From NCBI RefSeq assembly GCF_000337095.1, contig NZ_AOIV01000008.1, positions 177,191 through 241,190 of the forward strand: 64,000 nucleotides of DNA. Reading direction: 5' to 3'. The notes beneath the pieces are model-generated. The model was not told where the DNA came from, ran no database searches, and saw only the letters and a program-made list of their open reading frames with translations. This document shows positions 7,343 to 16,826 of the stretch, one piece after another; within the stretch, counting starts at the first letter, position 1, and each line of letters begins with the position of its first letter. A program made the translations under genes and the position numbers. The DNA is from Halogeometricum pallidum JCM 14848 (GTDB lineage: Archaea > Halobacteriota > Halobacteria > Halobacteriales > Haloferacaceae).

Positions 7343-8979
7343 GCCTGGATACCCGAACCGCCGACACGCTCGTCGACGACGACTCCTCGGCGCTGGGGTA
7401 CGTCGCCGGCGCCGCCACGGTGGTTTCGCTGCTCCTCGCCGTCGCCGGCGTCCTGACCCTCTTCGGCGTCGTCGGGCTCACGAGCACCGTCGCCGGGTTC
7501 TCGGTGTTCGAGCTGTTCGGCGTCGGGTTCGCCGCCGTCGGCGTCACGCTCCTCGGCGTCGGCGTCGCCTCGCGGGCCGGCGTCGTCGAGACGAAGCCCG
7601 ACGTGACGGCGGGGGCGCTCCCGATGGTCGTCTTCGGGCTCGTCGGACTCGTCGTCGCCGGTCTCGTCTCCTCGCAGACGCTCGGGTTCTCGACGCTGTG
7701 GCCGCTGTTCGCCCTCCTGGGCGGCGTCGGCGTCGCGGCCGCGACGGTTCTCCCCCCCGAGGACGTCGGCGTGACGCTCCCCGCGGGCGGCCTCGCGCTG
7801 CTCGCCGGCGCGACGTTCCTCGCCGGCCTCATCACCCCCTCGTGGACCTGGGAACCCGTCGCCGGGTCCGCGACGTACACCGGCACGTTCGCCGTCCCGA
7901 TTCTCGCGCTGTTCGTCGGTATCCTCGTCGCGTGGGTCGGCGCCGAGGCCTACGGCGGGTTCGGCACGCGGGGACGGCAGTTGGGGGCGTACCTCCTCGT
8001 CGGCGCCAACGCCGTCGGCATGCTCTCGCTCCTGGTCGTCCTCGTCGCGTACGTCGTCAGCAGGGGGTTCGCCCCGATGACCCGCGGCATCCAGTTCGGC
8101 CTGTTCTGGGAGCCGCTGACGTGGTTCTACTTCCCGCCCATCGAGGAGTACGTCGTCATAAACGGACCGCTCGTGTGGTTCTACTGGCCGTTCGTGATGG
8201 AGGGCGTCGCGCTGATGAACGACGTCAACGGCATCTTCCCGGCCATCGTCGGCACCGTCTGGGTCGTCGCCGGCGCCGTCACCTTCGCCATCCCGCTGGG
8301 CGTCGGCGCGGCCGTCTTCCTGACCGAGTACGCCGAACGCGGCCGGTTCACCCAGCTCGTCGAGATATCGACGAACGGGCTGTGGAGCACGCCCAGCATC
8401 GTCTACGGGCTGTTCGGGCTGGCCTTCCTCGTCCCGCGGCTCGGAAACACCACCTCGCTGCTCTCGGGTATGCTGGTGCTCGGTATCATGATGCTCCCGC
8501 TGGTGGTCATCACGAGTCGGGAGGCGCTCAAGAGCGTCCCCGACGACTACCGCGACGCCAGCGCCGCACTCGGCGTCGGCAAGTGGGAGACGATAAAGAG
8601 CGTCGTCCTGCCGGCGGCGATGCCGGGCGTCATCACCGGCGTCATCCTCGGCATCGGCCGCATCGCGGGCGAGACGGCGCCCATCCTGCTCGTGATGGTG
8701 AGCGACCCGTTCCCATCGCGGGCGACTGACGTGCTCGCGCCGGAGTTCTCTTTCATCTCGAATTTCCCCTTCGTCCACGCGCAGTTGCTAGATACGAGCG
8801 CGCTGTTGCAACCGACGAGCGCGCTCCCCTACCAACTGTACGCGATAATCACCGCTGGGGTCGGGCAGCGCGAGTCGTTCGCGTGGGGGACGGCGCTCGT
8901 CCTCCTCCTCGTCGTCCTGTCCTTCTACGCGGTCGGTATCGGCTCGCGGATGTACTTCCGACGGAAACTAGACCAATGA
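7339..8979 (+). CDS. pstA: Phosphate ABC transporter permease PstA, long form
   Basis: 546 residues, almost twice the bacterial length. The first 270 residues add six or so extra hydrophobic helices linked by short Gly/Val-rich turns; the permease proper lies in the last half, with EAA loop [20 protein letters not shown] and a conserved [12 protein letters not shown]. Such extended PstA proteins are usual in haloarchaea, but what the extra membrane part does is not known to me. The gene overlaps pstC (ATGA) and pstB (ATGA), so all three permease parts are translated as a unit. Confidence 0.94.
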   Translation: MSLDTRTADTLVDDDSSALGYVAGAATVVSLLLAVAGVLTLFGVVGLTSTVAGFSVFELFGVGFAAVGVTLLGVGVASRAGVVETKPDVTAGALPMVVFGLVGLVVAGLVSSQTLGFSTLWPLFALLGGVGVAAATVLPPEDVGVTLPAGGLALLAGATFLAGLITPSWTWEPVAGSATYTGTFAVPILALFVGILVAWVGAEAYGGFGTRGRQLGAYLLVGANAVGMLSLLVVLVAYVVSRGFAPMTRGIQFGLFWEPLTWFYFPPIEEYVVINGPLVWFYWPFVMEGVALMNDVNGIFPAIVGTVWVVAGAVTFAIPLGVGAAVFLTEYAERGRFTQLVEISTNGLWSTPSIVYGLFGLAFLVPRLGNTTSLLSGMLVLGIMMLPLVVITSREALKSVPDDYRDASAALGVGKWETIKSVVLPAAMPGVITGVILGIGRIAGETAPILLVMVSDPFPSRATDVLAPEFSFISNFPFVHAQLLDTSALLQPTSALPYQLYAIITAGVGQRESFAWGTALVLLLVVLSFYAVGIGSRMYFRRKLDQ

Positions 8980-9890
8980 GCAACACGACACAGACGGATC
9001 CGAACGCCGAAGCAGCGAACGGGAACGAACAGACGACGGTCGTCGGTGAGACGAACGAGGAACTCAAAGCGGAGTGGGTCGACTACCGCTTCGACGGCGA
9101 ACCGAAGTTCACCGTCGAGGACCTCAACGTCTGGTACGGCGACGACCACGCGCTCCACGACATCTCGATGGACATCCCCGAGAAGAGCGTCACGGCGCTC
9201 ATCGGCCCGTCGGGTTGCGGGAAGTCCACGTTCCTGCGGTGTCTCAACCGGATGAACGACCGTATCAAGGTCGCCCGAGTCGACGGCTCCGTGCGGCTCG
9301 ACGGCCGGGAGATCTACCAGGACGGCGTCGACCTCGTCGAACTGCGAAAGCGCGTCGGGCAGGTGTTCCAGTCGCCGAACCCGTTCCCGAAGTCCATCCG
9401 CAGGAACATCTCCTACGGACCCCGGAAACACGGCGACGTCAACACCGGCCTCCTCGCTCGCCTCACCGGTCGCGACGACAGCGAAAAGGAGGAGAAACTG
9501 GTCGAGCGGTCGCTCAAGCAGGCCGCGCTGTGGGACGAGGTGAAAGGCCGCCTCGACGACAACGCCATCGGCCTCTCCGGCGGGCAGCAACAGCGCCTCT
9601 GCATCGCGCGCGCGCTGGCGACCGACCCCGAGGTCATCCTGATGGACGAACCCGCCTCGGCGCTGGACCCCGTCGCAACCTCGAAGATAGAGGACCTCAT
9701 CGTCGAACTCTCCGAGGACTACACCGTCGTCGTCGTCACCCACAACATGCAGCAGGCCGCCCGCATCTCCGACCAGACGGCCGTCTTCCTCACCGGCGGC
9801 TACCTCGTCGAGTACGACGACACGGACAAGATATTCGAGAACCCCGAGAGCCAACGCGTGGAAGACTACATCACGGGTAAGTTCGGGTAG
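8976..9890 (+). CDS. pstB: Phosphate ABC transporter ATPase PstB
   Basis: 304 residues from ATG 8976; a longer frame exists but runs inside pstA. Walker [10 protein letters not shown] at residues 77-85, signature LSGGQQQR, Walker [14 protein letters not shown] and the switch His in [10 protein letters not shown] are all intact. It hydrolyses ATP to drive phosphate import through PstCA. The 50-residue N-terminal acidic extension is longer than in bacterial PstB, and an insert around residues 155-175 ([16 protein letters not shown]) is haloarchaeal in style. It ends 107 bases before phoU. Confidence 0.96.
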   Translation: MSNTTQTDPNAEAANGNEQTTVVGETNEELKAEWVDYRFDGEPKFTVEDLNVWYGDDHALHDISMDIPEKSVTALIGPSGCGKSTFLRCLNRMNDRIKVARVDGSVRLDGREIYQDGVDLVELRKRVGQVFQSPNPFPKSIRRNISYGPRKHGDVNTGLLARLTGRDDSEKEEKLVERSLKQAALWDEVKGRLDDNAIGLSGGQQQRLCIARALATDPEVILMDEPASALDPVATSKIEDLIVELSEDYTVVVVTHNMQQAARISDQTAVFLTGGYLVEYDDTDKIFENPESQRVEDYITGKFG

Positions 9891-9942
9891 TTCTCCGTTC
9901 TGCTCCCCTCCGCGACCGCCGACTCGGGTCGGTAGCCAAATC

Positions 9943-9966
9943 TATATAGACTATTGTGACGACAAT
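9943..9966 (+). promoter_or_regulatory. phoU promoter with TATA box and small palindrome
   Basis: TATATAG at 9943-9949 is a good TATA box about 50 bases before the phoU ATG. Immediately after it ATTGT and ACAAT (9953-9957, 9962-9966) form an inverted repeat around GACG, placed near the expected transcription start. So phoU can be expressed apart from pstB and may have its own operator. Confidence 0.45.
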
Positions 9967-9997
9967 ACTTATGGCACCCCGCGTCGTTGATTGTTTC

Positions 9998-10675
9998 ATG
10001 CCCCGACAAGAGTATCAGAACTCCCTAGAGTCGCTCCGCGACGACGTGCTCTACATGAGCGAACTCGTCGCAGAACGGCTCCGCATGGGTCTCGACGCGC
10101 TCGAACAGAAGGACGGAGAACTCGCACAGCAGGTCATCGAGGGTGACGGCGAAATCAACCGGATGTACCTCGAGCTCGAACAGGAGTGCATCAACCTCAT
10201 CGCCCTCCAGCAACCGGTCGCCTCCGACCTCCGCTTCATCGCGGCGTCGTTCAAGCTGACGACCGACCTCGAACGCATCGGCGACCTCGCGACGAACCTC
10301 GCGGGCTACGCCACGGAGGCCGACCGCGACGTGTTCCCGGAGGTCGACATCCAACAAATCGGCGACGAGACGCTCGACATGCTGGAAACCGCTATGAGGG
10401 CGTATGCCCAGGAGGACGCCGACCTCTGCCGCTCGGTCGCGGACCGCGACGACGAGGTCGACGCGATGTGCGAGGCGGCCAGCGAGATGGTCGTCCGCGA
10501 CCTCATCGAGGCCGACCCCTTCGGCGAGGAGGACCTCGACGCCGAAGCGTACATGACCGACATCTCTCGCCTTCTCCTGACGATTCGCGACCTCGAACGC
10601 GTCGGCGACCACGCGGTCAACATCGCCGCCCGGTCGCTCTATATGACCGAGGACGACGACGAACTTCTCTACTAA
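9998..10675 (+). CDS. phoU: Phosphate signalling protein PhoU
   Basis: 225 residues from MPRQEYQNSLESL; ATG 9971 in the same frame would add nine poorly conserved residues. Two PhoU three-helix bundles carry the acidic metal-binding patterns DLERIGDLATNLA and DLERVGDHAVNIA. PhoU restrains the Pst transporter and its regulatory circuit when phosphate is plentiful. There is no DNA-binding domain, unlike the AbrB-PhoU fusion 6.5 kb upstream, so the pair may divide sensing and transcription control. The stop codon is followed at once by the inverted-repeat segment at 10678. Confidence 0.95.
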   Translation: MPRQEYQNSLESLRDDVLYMSELVAERLRMGLDALEQKDGELAQQVIEGDGEINRMYLELEQECINLIALQQPVASDLRFIAASFKLTTDLERIGDLATNLAGYATEADRDVFPEVDIQQIGDETLDMLETAMRAYAQEDADLCRSVADRDDEVDAMCEAASEMVVRDLIEADPFGEEDLDAEAYMTDISRLLLTIRDLERVGDHAVNIAARSLYMTEDDDELLY

Positions 10676-10677
10676 CC

Positions 10678-10803
10678 CACCTTTTTCCTAACTCGGGTTT
10701 CCTCGCGTCGCCTTCGGCGACGCTGCGGGAACCCTCGTTGGAAAAAGCTGGACCAAAAAAGATTCCGCGACTCGCCCACTTCGTTCGCTCGTCGCGGCAC
10801 AAC
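10678..10803. repeat. Left arm of a convergent inverted repeat pair
   Basis: 126 bases that realign, on the opposite strand, with 11189-11295. Shared blocks include CACCTTTTT at the outer edge, AACTCGGG/GACTCGGG, AAAAAGCTG.ACCAAAAA, and CACTTCGTTCGCTCGTCGCGG at the inner edge followed by .ACAAC. Inside is a symmetric hairpin, GCGTCGCC and GGCGACGC around TTC (10705-10723), nested in CTTTTTCC/GGAAAAAG (10681-10747, same centre 10714). It begins three bases after the phoU stop, so it may also end transcription of the pst operon. Confidence 0.75.
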
Positions 10804-10909
10804 CGATTGATAGCTGCAAACTTGGCCGACGAAGCCCAGTCAGAGTTCGGCTTGGATCGAATGTTTTCTATTCCGGGATCGAACGAAACAGCCGTTCAGT
10901 AGCGCGCGC

Positions 10910-11098
10910 TTATTGACCACGCCCGACGACAAAGCCTCCGACTGTCAGTACAGTTCCGCCGACCAGAAGAAGACCGTTGACCTCCTCTGGAGCAAGCCGG
11001 AGGCTCTCGAAAACGTAGCCGAGAAGGGTTAGATACCCAAGAGCATCTCTCTGGTTCCGCCAAGGGAGGGCTTCAGAGCGATAGTATAGACCAGTCAT
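10910..11098 (-). CDS. Possible small membrane protein in the repeat-bounded segment
   Basis: 62 residues beginning MTGLYYRSEALPWRNQRDAL, with two hydrophobic stretches (around 21-33 and 43-59) and a short charged tail. The segment is less GC-rich than the flanking genes and codon choice is atypical, as in transferred DNA. It is the only frame of note between the two repeat arms. I do not recognise a family, and it may not be a gene. Confidence 0.35.
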   Translation of the reverse strand: MTGLYYRSEALPWRNQRDALGYLTLLGYVFESLRLAPEEVNGLLLVGGTVLTVGGFVVGRGQ

Positions 11099-11188
11099 GT
11101 AAGTACACTTTGATTAGTAGCTTCCCTGTACTGAGCACTTTCCGGCCTAGTTACTCAAACGCTGACGCCACAAACTAACCTGCAAGTA

Positions 11189-11295
11189 GTTGTACCGCGA
11201 CGAGCGAACGAAGTGAGCGAGTCGAGGCGACTTTTTGGTGCAGCTTTTTGCAACGAGCGGTCGCGCGAAGCGCGACCCGAGTCAGCAAAAAGGTG
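11189..11295. repeat. Right arm of the convergent inverted repeat pair
   Basis: 107 bases, the reverse-complement partner of 10678-10803. It ends directly against the cdc48 stop codon (11296-11298). Its internal hairpin is GGTCGCGC and GCGCGACC around GAA (11259-11277), nested in CTTTTTGC/GCAAAAAG (11244-11292, centre 11268). Stem sequence differs from the left arm while fold and triloop are kept. It may serve as the terminator of the minus-strand cdc48 gene. Confidence 0.75.
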
Positions 11296-13521
11296 CTATT
11301 GGAACCCGATACGACCGCCGCGACTGTCGTCGAGTTGGTCGCGCGCGCCGCCTTTGAACTGGTCCTGCATCTGCTCGTAGTAGTCCATCAGGTTCTCCGT
11401 GATGGTCGGCCGGACGGACTCCATCGCCTTGCGGAAGTGCCGCATCTCTATCTCCTGAGCGTCGTCGTCCTCGCGGAGAGCCTCGATGGCCGCCTCGCGC
11501 GCGATGGATTCGAGGTCAGAGCCGACGTAGCCGTCGGTTATCTCGGCTATCTCGCGGAGGCTCACGTCAGGCGCGAGCGGACTCGAGTCCGTGTGTATCT
11601 TGAGAATCTGCTCGCGGCCCTCCTCGCCGGGTTGGCCGATGAGCACGAGGCGGTCGAACCGACCCGAGCGGATGAGCGCCGGATCGATCATGTCCGGGCG
11701 GTTCGTCGCCCCGATGACCATCACGTCGCCGTTCTCTTCTAACCCGTCTAACTCGGTCAGGAGTTGGTTGACGACGCGTTCGGAGACGTTGTTACCCATC
11801 TCGTTGCCGCGGGCGGGCGCGAGGCTGTCCAACTCGTCGAAGAAGATGATGGTCGGGCTGACCTGCCGCGCCTTGCGGAACGTCTGGCGGATGGCCTTCT
11901 CCGACTCGCCGACCCACTTCGACAGCAGTTGCGGGCCGCGCACCGAGATGAAGTTCGCGTTCGTCTCGTTGGCGACGGCCTTGGCGATGAGCGTCTTCCC
12001 GGTGCCAGGCGGACCGTACAACAGCACGCCCTTCGGGGGTTCGATACCCATGCGCTCGAACTTCCCTCTCGACGTGAGCGGCCACTCCACGCTCTCTTTG
12101 ACCTTCTGCTTGGGGCTCTCCAGACCGCCGACGTCGTCCCACGACACCTTCGGCAGTTCGACGAGCACCTCGCGCATCGCCGAGGGCTCCACCTCCGTCA
12201 GCGCGCCCTCGAAGTCGTCGCGCTTGACGATCATCCGGTCGATGAGGCTCGGCGGGATGTCCTCCTCGTCTAAGTCTATCTCGGGGAGGTACCGTCGAAG
12301 TGCCTTCATCGCCGCCTCCTTCGTCAGCGACTCGATGTCGGCGCCGACGAAGCCGTGCGTCTCGTCGGCGAGGTGGTCGAGCGACACGTCGTCCGAGAGG
12401 GGCATCCCGCGGGTGTGAATCTGCAGGATCTCCTTGCGGCCGCCCTCGTCGGGGACGCCGATCTCTATCTCGCGGTCGAACCGACCCGGGCGGCGGAGCG
12501 CGGGGTCGACGGAGTCGACGCGGTTGGTCGCCGCGATGACGATGACCTGACCTCTGGTTTCGAGGCCGTCCATCATGGTCAGCAACTGCGCGACGACGCG
12601 GCGTTCGACCTCGCCGGTCACGTCCTCGCGCTTCGGGGCGATGGAGTCGAGTTCGTCGATGAAGATGATGGAGGGCGACTCCTCTTTGGCGTCCTCGAAT
12701 ATCTCCCGGAGTTGCTGTTCGGACTCCCCGTAGTACTTCGAGATGATCTCGGGGCCCGCGATGGAGAAGAAACTCGCGGACGTCTCGTTGGCGACGGCCT
12801 TCGCTAACAGCGTCTTGCCGGTGCCGGGCGGGCCGTGCAGGAGCACCCCCTGCGGCGGCTCGATGCCGAGTTTCTTGAATATCTGCGGGTGCTTCATCGG
12901 GAGTTCGACCATCTCCCTGACCCGCTGGATCTCGCCTTGGAGGCCGCCGATGTCCTCGTAGGTGATTCCGCCGCCGGTCTTCTCGAACCCGGAGATGGGC
13001 TCCTCGCGGAGTTCCACCTCGGTGTCCTCGGTGACGAGACAGACCCCTTCGGGTTCGGTTTCGACGGCGATGAGCGGAATCGCCTGTCCCGGAGACCGCA
13101 TGAACGGGTGGTTCGTCGAGGACATCACGGGGACGATGTCGCGTTCGACGACGGGGCGCTTGAGAATCTGGCGTTTCACCATCCCGGCGGCGTCGGAGCC
13201 GAACTGCACGCTCGCCTCCTCGGGGGGCGCGAGGACCAGTTTCTCGGCCTTCGTCGCCTCCGCCTTCTGGATGGTCACCCGCTCGCCGATTCCCACGTCG
13301 GCGTTCTGGCGAGTGAAGCCGTCGATACGGACCGTGTCGGTGTTCCAGTCTTGTCGGTCTGCGCGCCACACCTTCGCTGCCGTCGTCTCACCACCCTCTA
13401 TCTCGATGATGTCGCCCGGTGAGAGTTTGAGATGGAGCAACGTGTCCGGGTCAAGACGGGCGATGCCGCGCCCCGAGTCGTTCGGGTACGCTTTCGCCAC
13501 TTCGAGTTGCACTTCATTCAT
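11296..13521 (-). CDS. cdc48: CDC48/VAT-type AAA+ ATPase
   Basis: 741 residues. An N-domain (1-180, double-psi barrel start [20 protein letters not shown]) is followed by two AAA modules. D1 has Walker A GPPGTGKT at about 230-237 and Walker [14 protein letters not shown]2 repeats GPPGTGKT and [12 protein letters not shown], with arginine fingers in RRPGRFDRE and RSGRFDR. This is the archaeal p97/VAT unfoldase, a homohexamer that pulls apart folded proteins and can feed the proteasome. The start ATG at 13521 faces larC across a 192-base divergent promoter region. Confidence 0.96.
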   Translation of the reverse strand: MNEVQLEVAKAYPNDSGRGIARLDPDTLLHLKLSPGDIIEIEGGETTAAKVWRADRQDWNTDTVRIDGFTRQNADVGIGERVTIQKAEATKAEKLVLAPPEEASVQFGSDAAGMVKRQILKRPVVERDIVPVMSSTNHPFMRSPGQAIPLIAVETEPEGVCLVTEDTEVELREEPISGFEKTGGGITYEDIGGLQGEIQRVREMVELPMKHPQIFKKLGIEPPQGVLLHGPPGTGKTLLAKAVANETSASFFSIAGPEIISKYYGESEQQLREIFEDAKEESPSIIFIDELDSIAPKREDVTGEVERRVVAQLLTMMDGLETRGQVIVIAATNRVDSVDPALRRPGRFDREIEIGVPDEGGRKEILQIHTRGMPLSDDVSLDHLADETHGFVGADIESLTKEAAMKALRRYLPEIDLDEEDIPPSLIDRMIVKRDDFEGALTEVEPSAMREVLVELPKVSWDDVGGLESPKQKVKESVEWPLTSRGKFERMGIEPPKGVLLYGPPGTGKTLIAKAVANETNANFISVRGPQLLSKWVGESEKAIRQTFRKARQVSPTIIFFDELDSLAPARGNEMGNNVSERVVNQLLTELDGLEENGDVMVIGATNRPDMIDPALIRSGRFDRLVLIGQPGEEGREQILKIHTDSSPLAPDVSLREIAEITDGYVGSDLESIAREAAIEALREDDDAQEIEMRHFRKAMESVRPTITENLMDYYEQMQDQFKGGARDQLDDSRGGRIGFQ

Positions 13522-13713
13522 GATTTGATCGCGGGGATATGTCTGATTCCTCGTTCTCGATGCGGGTTAAGTCCTTCCCCAGATGGGACCGTCTGCACCC
13601 GCCTCGCTGTGGGTGACACTCCATAGCACACTACGAGCTCGAACATACAAATCCCTACCGACTGCGTCCATCGATGCCGTGGAATTTTCACGTCCCACCG
13701 CTTCCTCGGAGAC

Positions 13714-15054
13714 ATGCGTACACTCGCGTTCGACGGGCGGATGGGCGCCAGCGGCGATATGATACTCGGCGCCCTCCTCGCGGCCGGCGCCGACCGGAAC
13801 GCGCTCGCCCCCGTCGAAGAGGCGCTCGACGTCCGCTACGAGGCGTCGACGACGGTGAAGAACGGTATCTCGGCGACCAGCGTCCGCGTGCTGCTGGACG
13901 GCGGAGGTGGAACCCCGCCGGGCGGAGACGACCATGAGGACCACGACCACGACGGCGGTCACCAACACGACCACGACCTCGAACACCATCACCACGCGCA
14001 CACGCACGACGACGAAGACGCCGGCGTCGGTGACGCCCGCGGAACGCCCGCCGAGGGTCACGGACCCCACCGCGCGTACGCCGAAGTCGTCGAGATAGTC
14101 GAGTCGATGGGGCTCTCGACCCCCGTCGAACGCGACGCGAAGGCCGTCTTCCGCCTCCTCGGCGAGGCGGAGGCGTCGGTACACGGCACCGAGTTGACCG
14201 AGACGCACTTCCACGAGGTCGGCGCGGACGACGCCATCGCGGACGTGGTCGGCGCCTGCCTCCTCCTCGCGGACCTCGGCGTCGAACGCGTGGTCGCGAC
14301 CCCGCTTTCGACGGGCGGCGGAGAGCAGACCATGGCCCACGGCACCTACCCCGTGCCGACGCCCGCGGTGGTCGAGATAGCCGAACGCGCCGACTGGTCG
14401 CTGAAGGGCGGCCCCGTCGAGGCGGAACTGCTGACGCCGACGGGCGCGGCGATACTCGCGCACGTCGCCGAGGGCGTCGAGACGCTCCCGGCGCTTCGAA
14501 TCGACGCCTCGGGTTACGGCGCCGGCGGCTACGACTTTTCCGACCACCCGAACGTCTTGCGCGCCCTCGTCGGCGACGGCGCGGGCCGCCTCGCTCGCGA
14601 CGAGATAACCGTCCTCGAGACGAACCTCGACGACGCCTCGCCCGAACTCCTCGGGAGTCTCCAGTCGACGCTGACCGAGGCCGGCGCGCGCGACGTGACG
14701 GTGCTCCCGGTGACGATGAAGAAGTCCCGCCCGGGCCACCTCGTGAAGGTCGTCGTCAAACCCGAGGACGCCGAACGCGTGGCGCACCGGTTGGCCGTCG
14801 AGACGGGGACGCTCGGCGTTCGCGAACACGGCGCGGGGCACCGCTGGGTCGCCGACCGGACGTTCGAGACGGCGGAACTGGTCATCGATGGGGGGACGTT
14901 CGAGGTGACCGTGAAAGTCGCCGCCGACGCCTCGGGCGAGACGTACGACCGGAGCGCCGAGTTCGACGACGCCGCGTCCGTCGCCGACGCGACGGGCCTC
15001 CCCGTCCGCGAGGTGATGCGGCGCGCCGAGAACGCGGTCGATCCGTCCCGCTGA
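13714..15054 (+). CDS. larC: Nickel-insertion protein LarC (DUF111)
   Basis: 446 residues. MRTLAFDGRMGASGDMILGALL, the HFHEVGADDAIADVVG motif and STGGGEQTMAHGTYPVP are typical of LarC, which inserts nickel into the pincer nucleotide cofactor of lactate racemase-type enzymes (known in Lactobacillus). Residues 70-94 are a His/Asp run (HDHDLEHHHHAHTHDDED) probably storing or funnelling nickel. Bacterial larC often needs a programmed frameshift; here the frame is uninterrupted. No larB, larE or larA lies nearby. The ATG is preceded by only a short leader. Confidence 0.93.
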   Translation: MRTLAFDGRMGASGDMILGALLAAGADRNALAPVEEALDVRYEASTTVKNGISATSVRVLLDGGGGTPPGGDDHEDHDHDGGHQHDHDLEHHHHAHTHDDEDAGVGDARGTPAEGHGPHRAYAEVVEIVESMGLSTPVERDAKAVFRLLGEAEASVHGTELTETHFHEVGADDAIADVVGACLLLADLGVERVVATPLSTGGGEQTMAHGTYPVPTPAVVEIAERADWSLKGGPVEAELLTPTGAAILAHVAEGVETLPALRIDASGYGAGGYDFSDHPNVLRALVGDGAGRLARDEITVLETNLDDASPELLGSLQSTLTEAGARDVTVLPVTMKKSRPGHLVKVVVKPEDAERVAHRLAVETGTLGVREHGAGHRWVADRTFETAELVIDGGTFEVTVKVAADASGETYDRSAEFDDAASVADATGLPVREVMRRAENAVDPSR

Positions 15055-15173
15055 CCGGGATTTACGGCTCGTGAGCGGGTATCTATACGGGTCAGAAACT
15101 TCGCGGGACGTTTAAATCCCATTAATATGCAACCAGTCCGGTGATTGAATACGGGCACCTCTCGTTGAATGCA

Positions 15174-15671
15174 ATGTCCGCTAACTCGCTCGAAGATCTG
15201 TTCGTGGATGGGCTGCAGAAGATATACTACACCGAGCAACAGCTGGAAGACGCTCTCGAAGAGCTCGAGAGCGGCGCGGAGGACGAGGAGATTCAGAGCG
15301 CGTTCTCCGAGCACCGAGAGGAGACGCGGACACACATCGAGCGCCTCGAAGAGGTGTTCGAGGCGATCGGTCAGGACGCCGAGGGCAAGCAGGACCGCGT
15401 CGTCGACGCGATGATCGAAGAGCACGAGGAGTTCACCGAGAAGGACCCCGACGACAAGGTGCTCGAGCGGTACAACATCGCCGCCGGTCAGAAGTCCGAG
15501 CACTACGAAATCGCCGCCTACGGCAACCTCATCCCGCTGGCCGACCAGCTCGGGATGGACGACGCGGCGGACACCCTCGAAGAGACGCTCCGCGAGGAGC
15601 AGGACGCGCTGGAGAAGCTCTCGAAACTCGGCGAAGGCTACGACTACGGCGATATTCCGTCCGAAGCCTGA
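15174..15671 (+). CDS. DUF892 ferritin-like protein (YciE/YciF type)
   Basis: 165 residues from MSANSLEDLFVDGLQKIYYT; an upstream GTG is in frame but would add a poor extension. The four-helix pattern LFVDGLQKIYYTEQQLEDAL, the metal-site helices with EHREETRTHIERLEEVF and SEHYEIAAYGNLIPLADQLG match DUF892. These proteins are ferritin-like di-metal bundles linked to stress in bacteria; exact role unknown. A TATA-like TTTAAAT at 15111-15117 suggests an own promoter with about 35 leader bases. Confidence 0.92.
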   Translation: MSANSLEDLFVDGLQKIYYTEQQLEDALEELESGAEDEEIQSAFSEHREETRTHIERLEEVFEAIGQDAEGKQDRVVDAMIEEHEEFTEKDPDDKVLERYNIAAGQKSEHYEIAAYGNLIPLADQLGMDDAADTLEETLREEQDALEKLSKLGEGYDYGDIPSEA

Positions 15672-15812
15672 GGACCGCTCCGACGCCGAGTACCGTTCGC
15701 CACGACCGCTCGCTCTCACCCTCGCCTTCTTTCGACATCCACGCGTCCGAGCGCCGAGTCCGTCGGCTGTTCACCACCGACTGTTCACCGCAGACTACTC
15801 ACGGTTGACCGC

Positions 15813-16685
15813 TCAGCCGTCGGCGTCCTCGTCGAACTCCGTTTTCGCCCCGTTCGCACTCGCGTCTGTGTCCACCCCTGTGCCCGACGATACTCCCCCG
15901 CCGTCGCTCTCGTCTTGCTCCTCCGCTTCGTCCCCGTTCTCGTCGCTGCTCCGCGCGCGGTGTTCGGCCAGCGCCTCGTCGACGGTCAGGTCGCCGGCGG
16001 CCACGCGTCGGGCGAGTCGCTCGTCGATGGTGCGGTTGTCCTCGCTCGCGCGCCGCGAGTGGTCCTTGATGCGCTGGAGTTCGCCCTGCGTCGGTTCGAT
16101 GTCGCGGGAGTCCACCGCCTCGCCGCGGCGCCGGGCGATGTTCACCGCCGCGAGCACGTCGCCCATCCCGCGGGCGCCGGTGCCGAGATACGGCGTCGTC
16201 CCCGTCTCGTCGACGAGTTCGACGGTCACGTCCTCCAGGTCGTTCACGATGGTCGCCCCCTGCAGGCGGGCGCCGTCGCCGACGCGGACCAGGGCATCGG
16301 GGCTGTCCGCCACCTCCGACTGAACGGTCGCCACCGCGTCGGCGAGGGGGACGTGGAACGCCGCGACGACGGTGTCCCCCGCGAGGACGGCGATGCCGGG
16401 TCGCGTCCCGGGGTCGACGCCGATTATCGTCCGCCCGCCGTCGCCGCGGAGGATGGCGACGGCCTCCTCGACGGCGCGCCGGACCTCGTCCGCCGGCGCG
16501 ACGACCACGTCCACGTCGCCGTCGTCCGGTCGGTCGGCTTCGTCCGCCTCTGCGACCACGACCACGTCCGTCCCGTCGGGCAACTCGGCGCCCGGTTCGA
16601 CCGTCGTGAACGCGACCCCTCGGTCGCGGAGTTCGCCGACGACGTCGTGGTAGAACTCGAAGTCCGCGGTGGCGACGACTATCAC
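15813..16685 (-). CDS. RNase H/RuvC-fold protein divergent from radB
   Basis: 290 residues from a GTG at 16685 (MIVVATADFEFYHDVVGEL). After an 80-residue N-terminal domain comes IIGVDPGTRPGIAVLAGDTV, a RuvC/RNase H-like first strand with its catalytic-type Asp, then RVGDGARLQ and a distal GDVLAAVNIARRRGE. This resembles the nuclease-like half of archaeal COG2433/DUF460 proteins but is much shorter. The last 50 residues are acidic and disordered. It shares a 141-base divergent promoter with radB, which hints at a DNA-repair role; this is inference. Confidence 0.75.
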   Translation of the reverse strand: MIVVATADFEFYHDVVGELRDRGVAFTTVEPGAELPDGTDVVVVAEADEADRPDDGDVDVVVAPADEVRRAVEEAVAILRGDGGRTIIGVDPGTRPGIAVLAGDTVVAAFHVPLADAVATVQSEVADSPDALVRVGDGARLQGATIVNDLEDVTVELVDETGTTPYLGTGARGMGDVLAAVNIARRRGEAVDSRDIEPTQGELQRIKDHSRRASEDNRTIDERLARRVAAGDLTVDEALAEHRARSSDENGDEAEEQDESDGGGVSSGTGVDTDASANGAKTEFDEDADG

Positions 16686-16826
16686 GCCGCGGACGTTCGA
16701 GAGGGACCGAGTAAAGCGTGTCGCGCGACGCGGCGCGGGCGACCGAAACTGATCCGCTCGATTCACCCGTCGGACCGCGGGACGGCGACCGGGGGGTTTT
16801 TCGGCGGACGCGACCCACCTCCTCTC

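Noticed and set aside
7126..8778. A 550-codon minus-strand frame opposite pstC and pstA
   Set aside because: Glu/Arg/Asp-rich antisense shadow; the plus strand codes clear Pst permeases.
11203..11225. The CGAGCGAACGAAGTGAGCGAG motif as a CRISPR or att site
   Set aside because: It is part of the 107-bp repeat arm and is a common haloarchaeal intergenic sequence; there is no spacer-repeat array.
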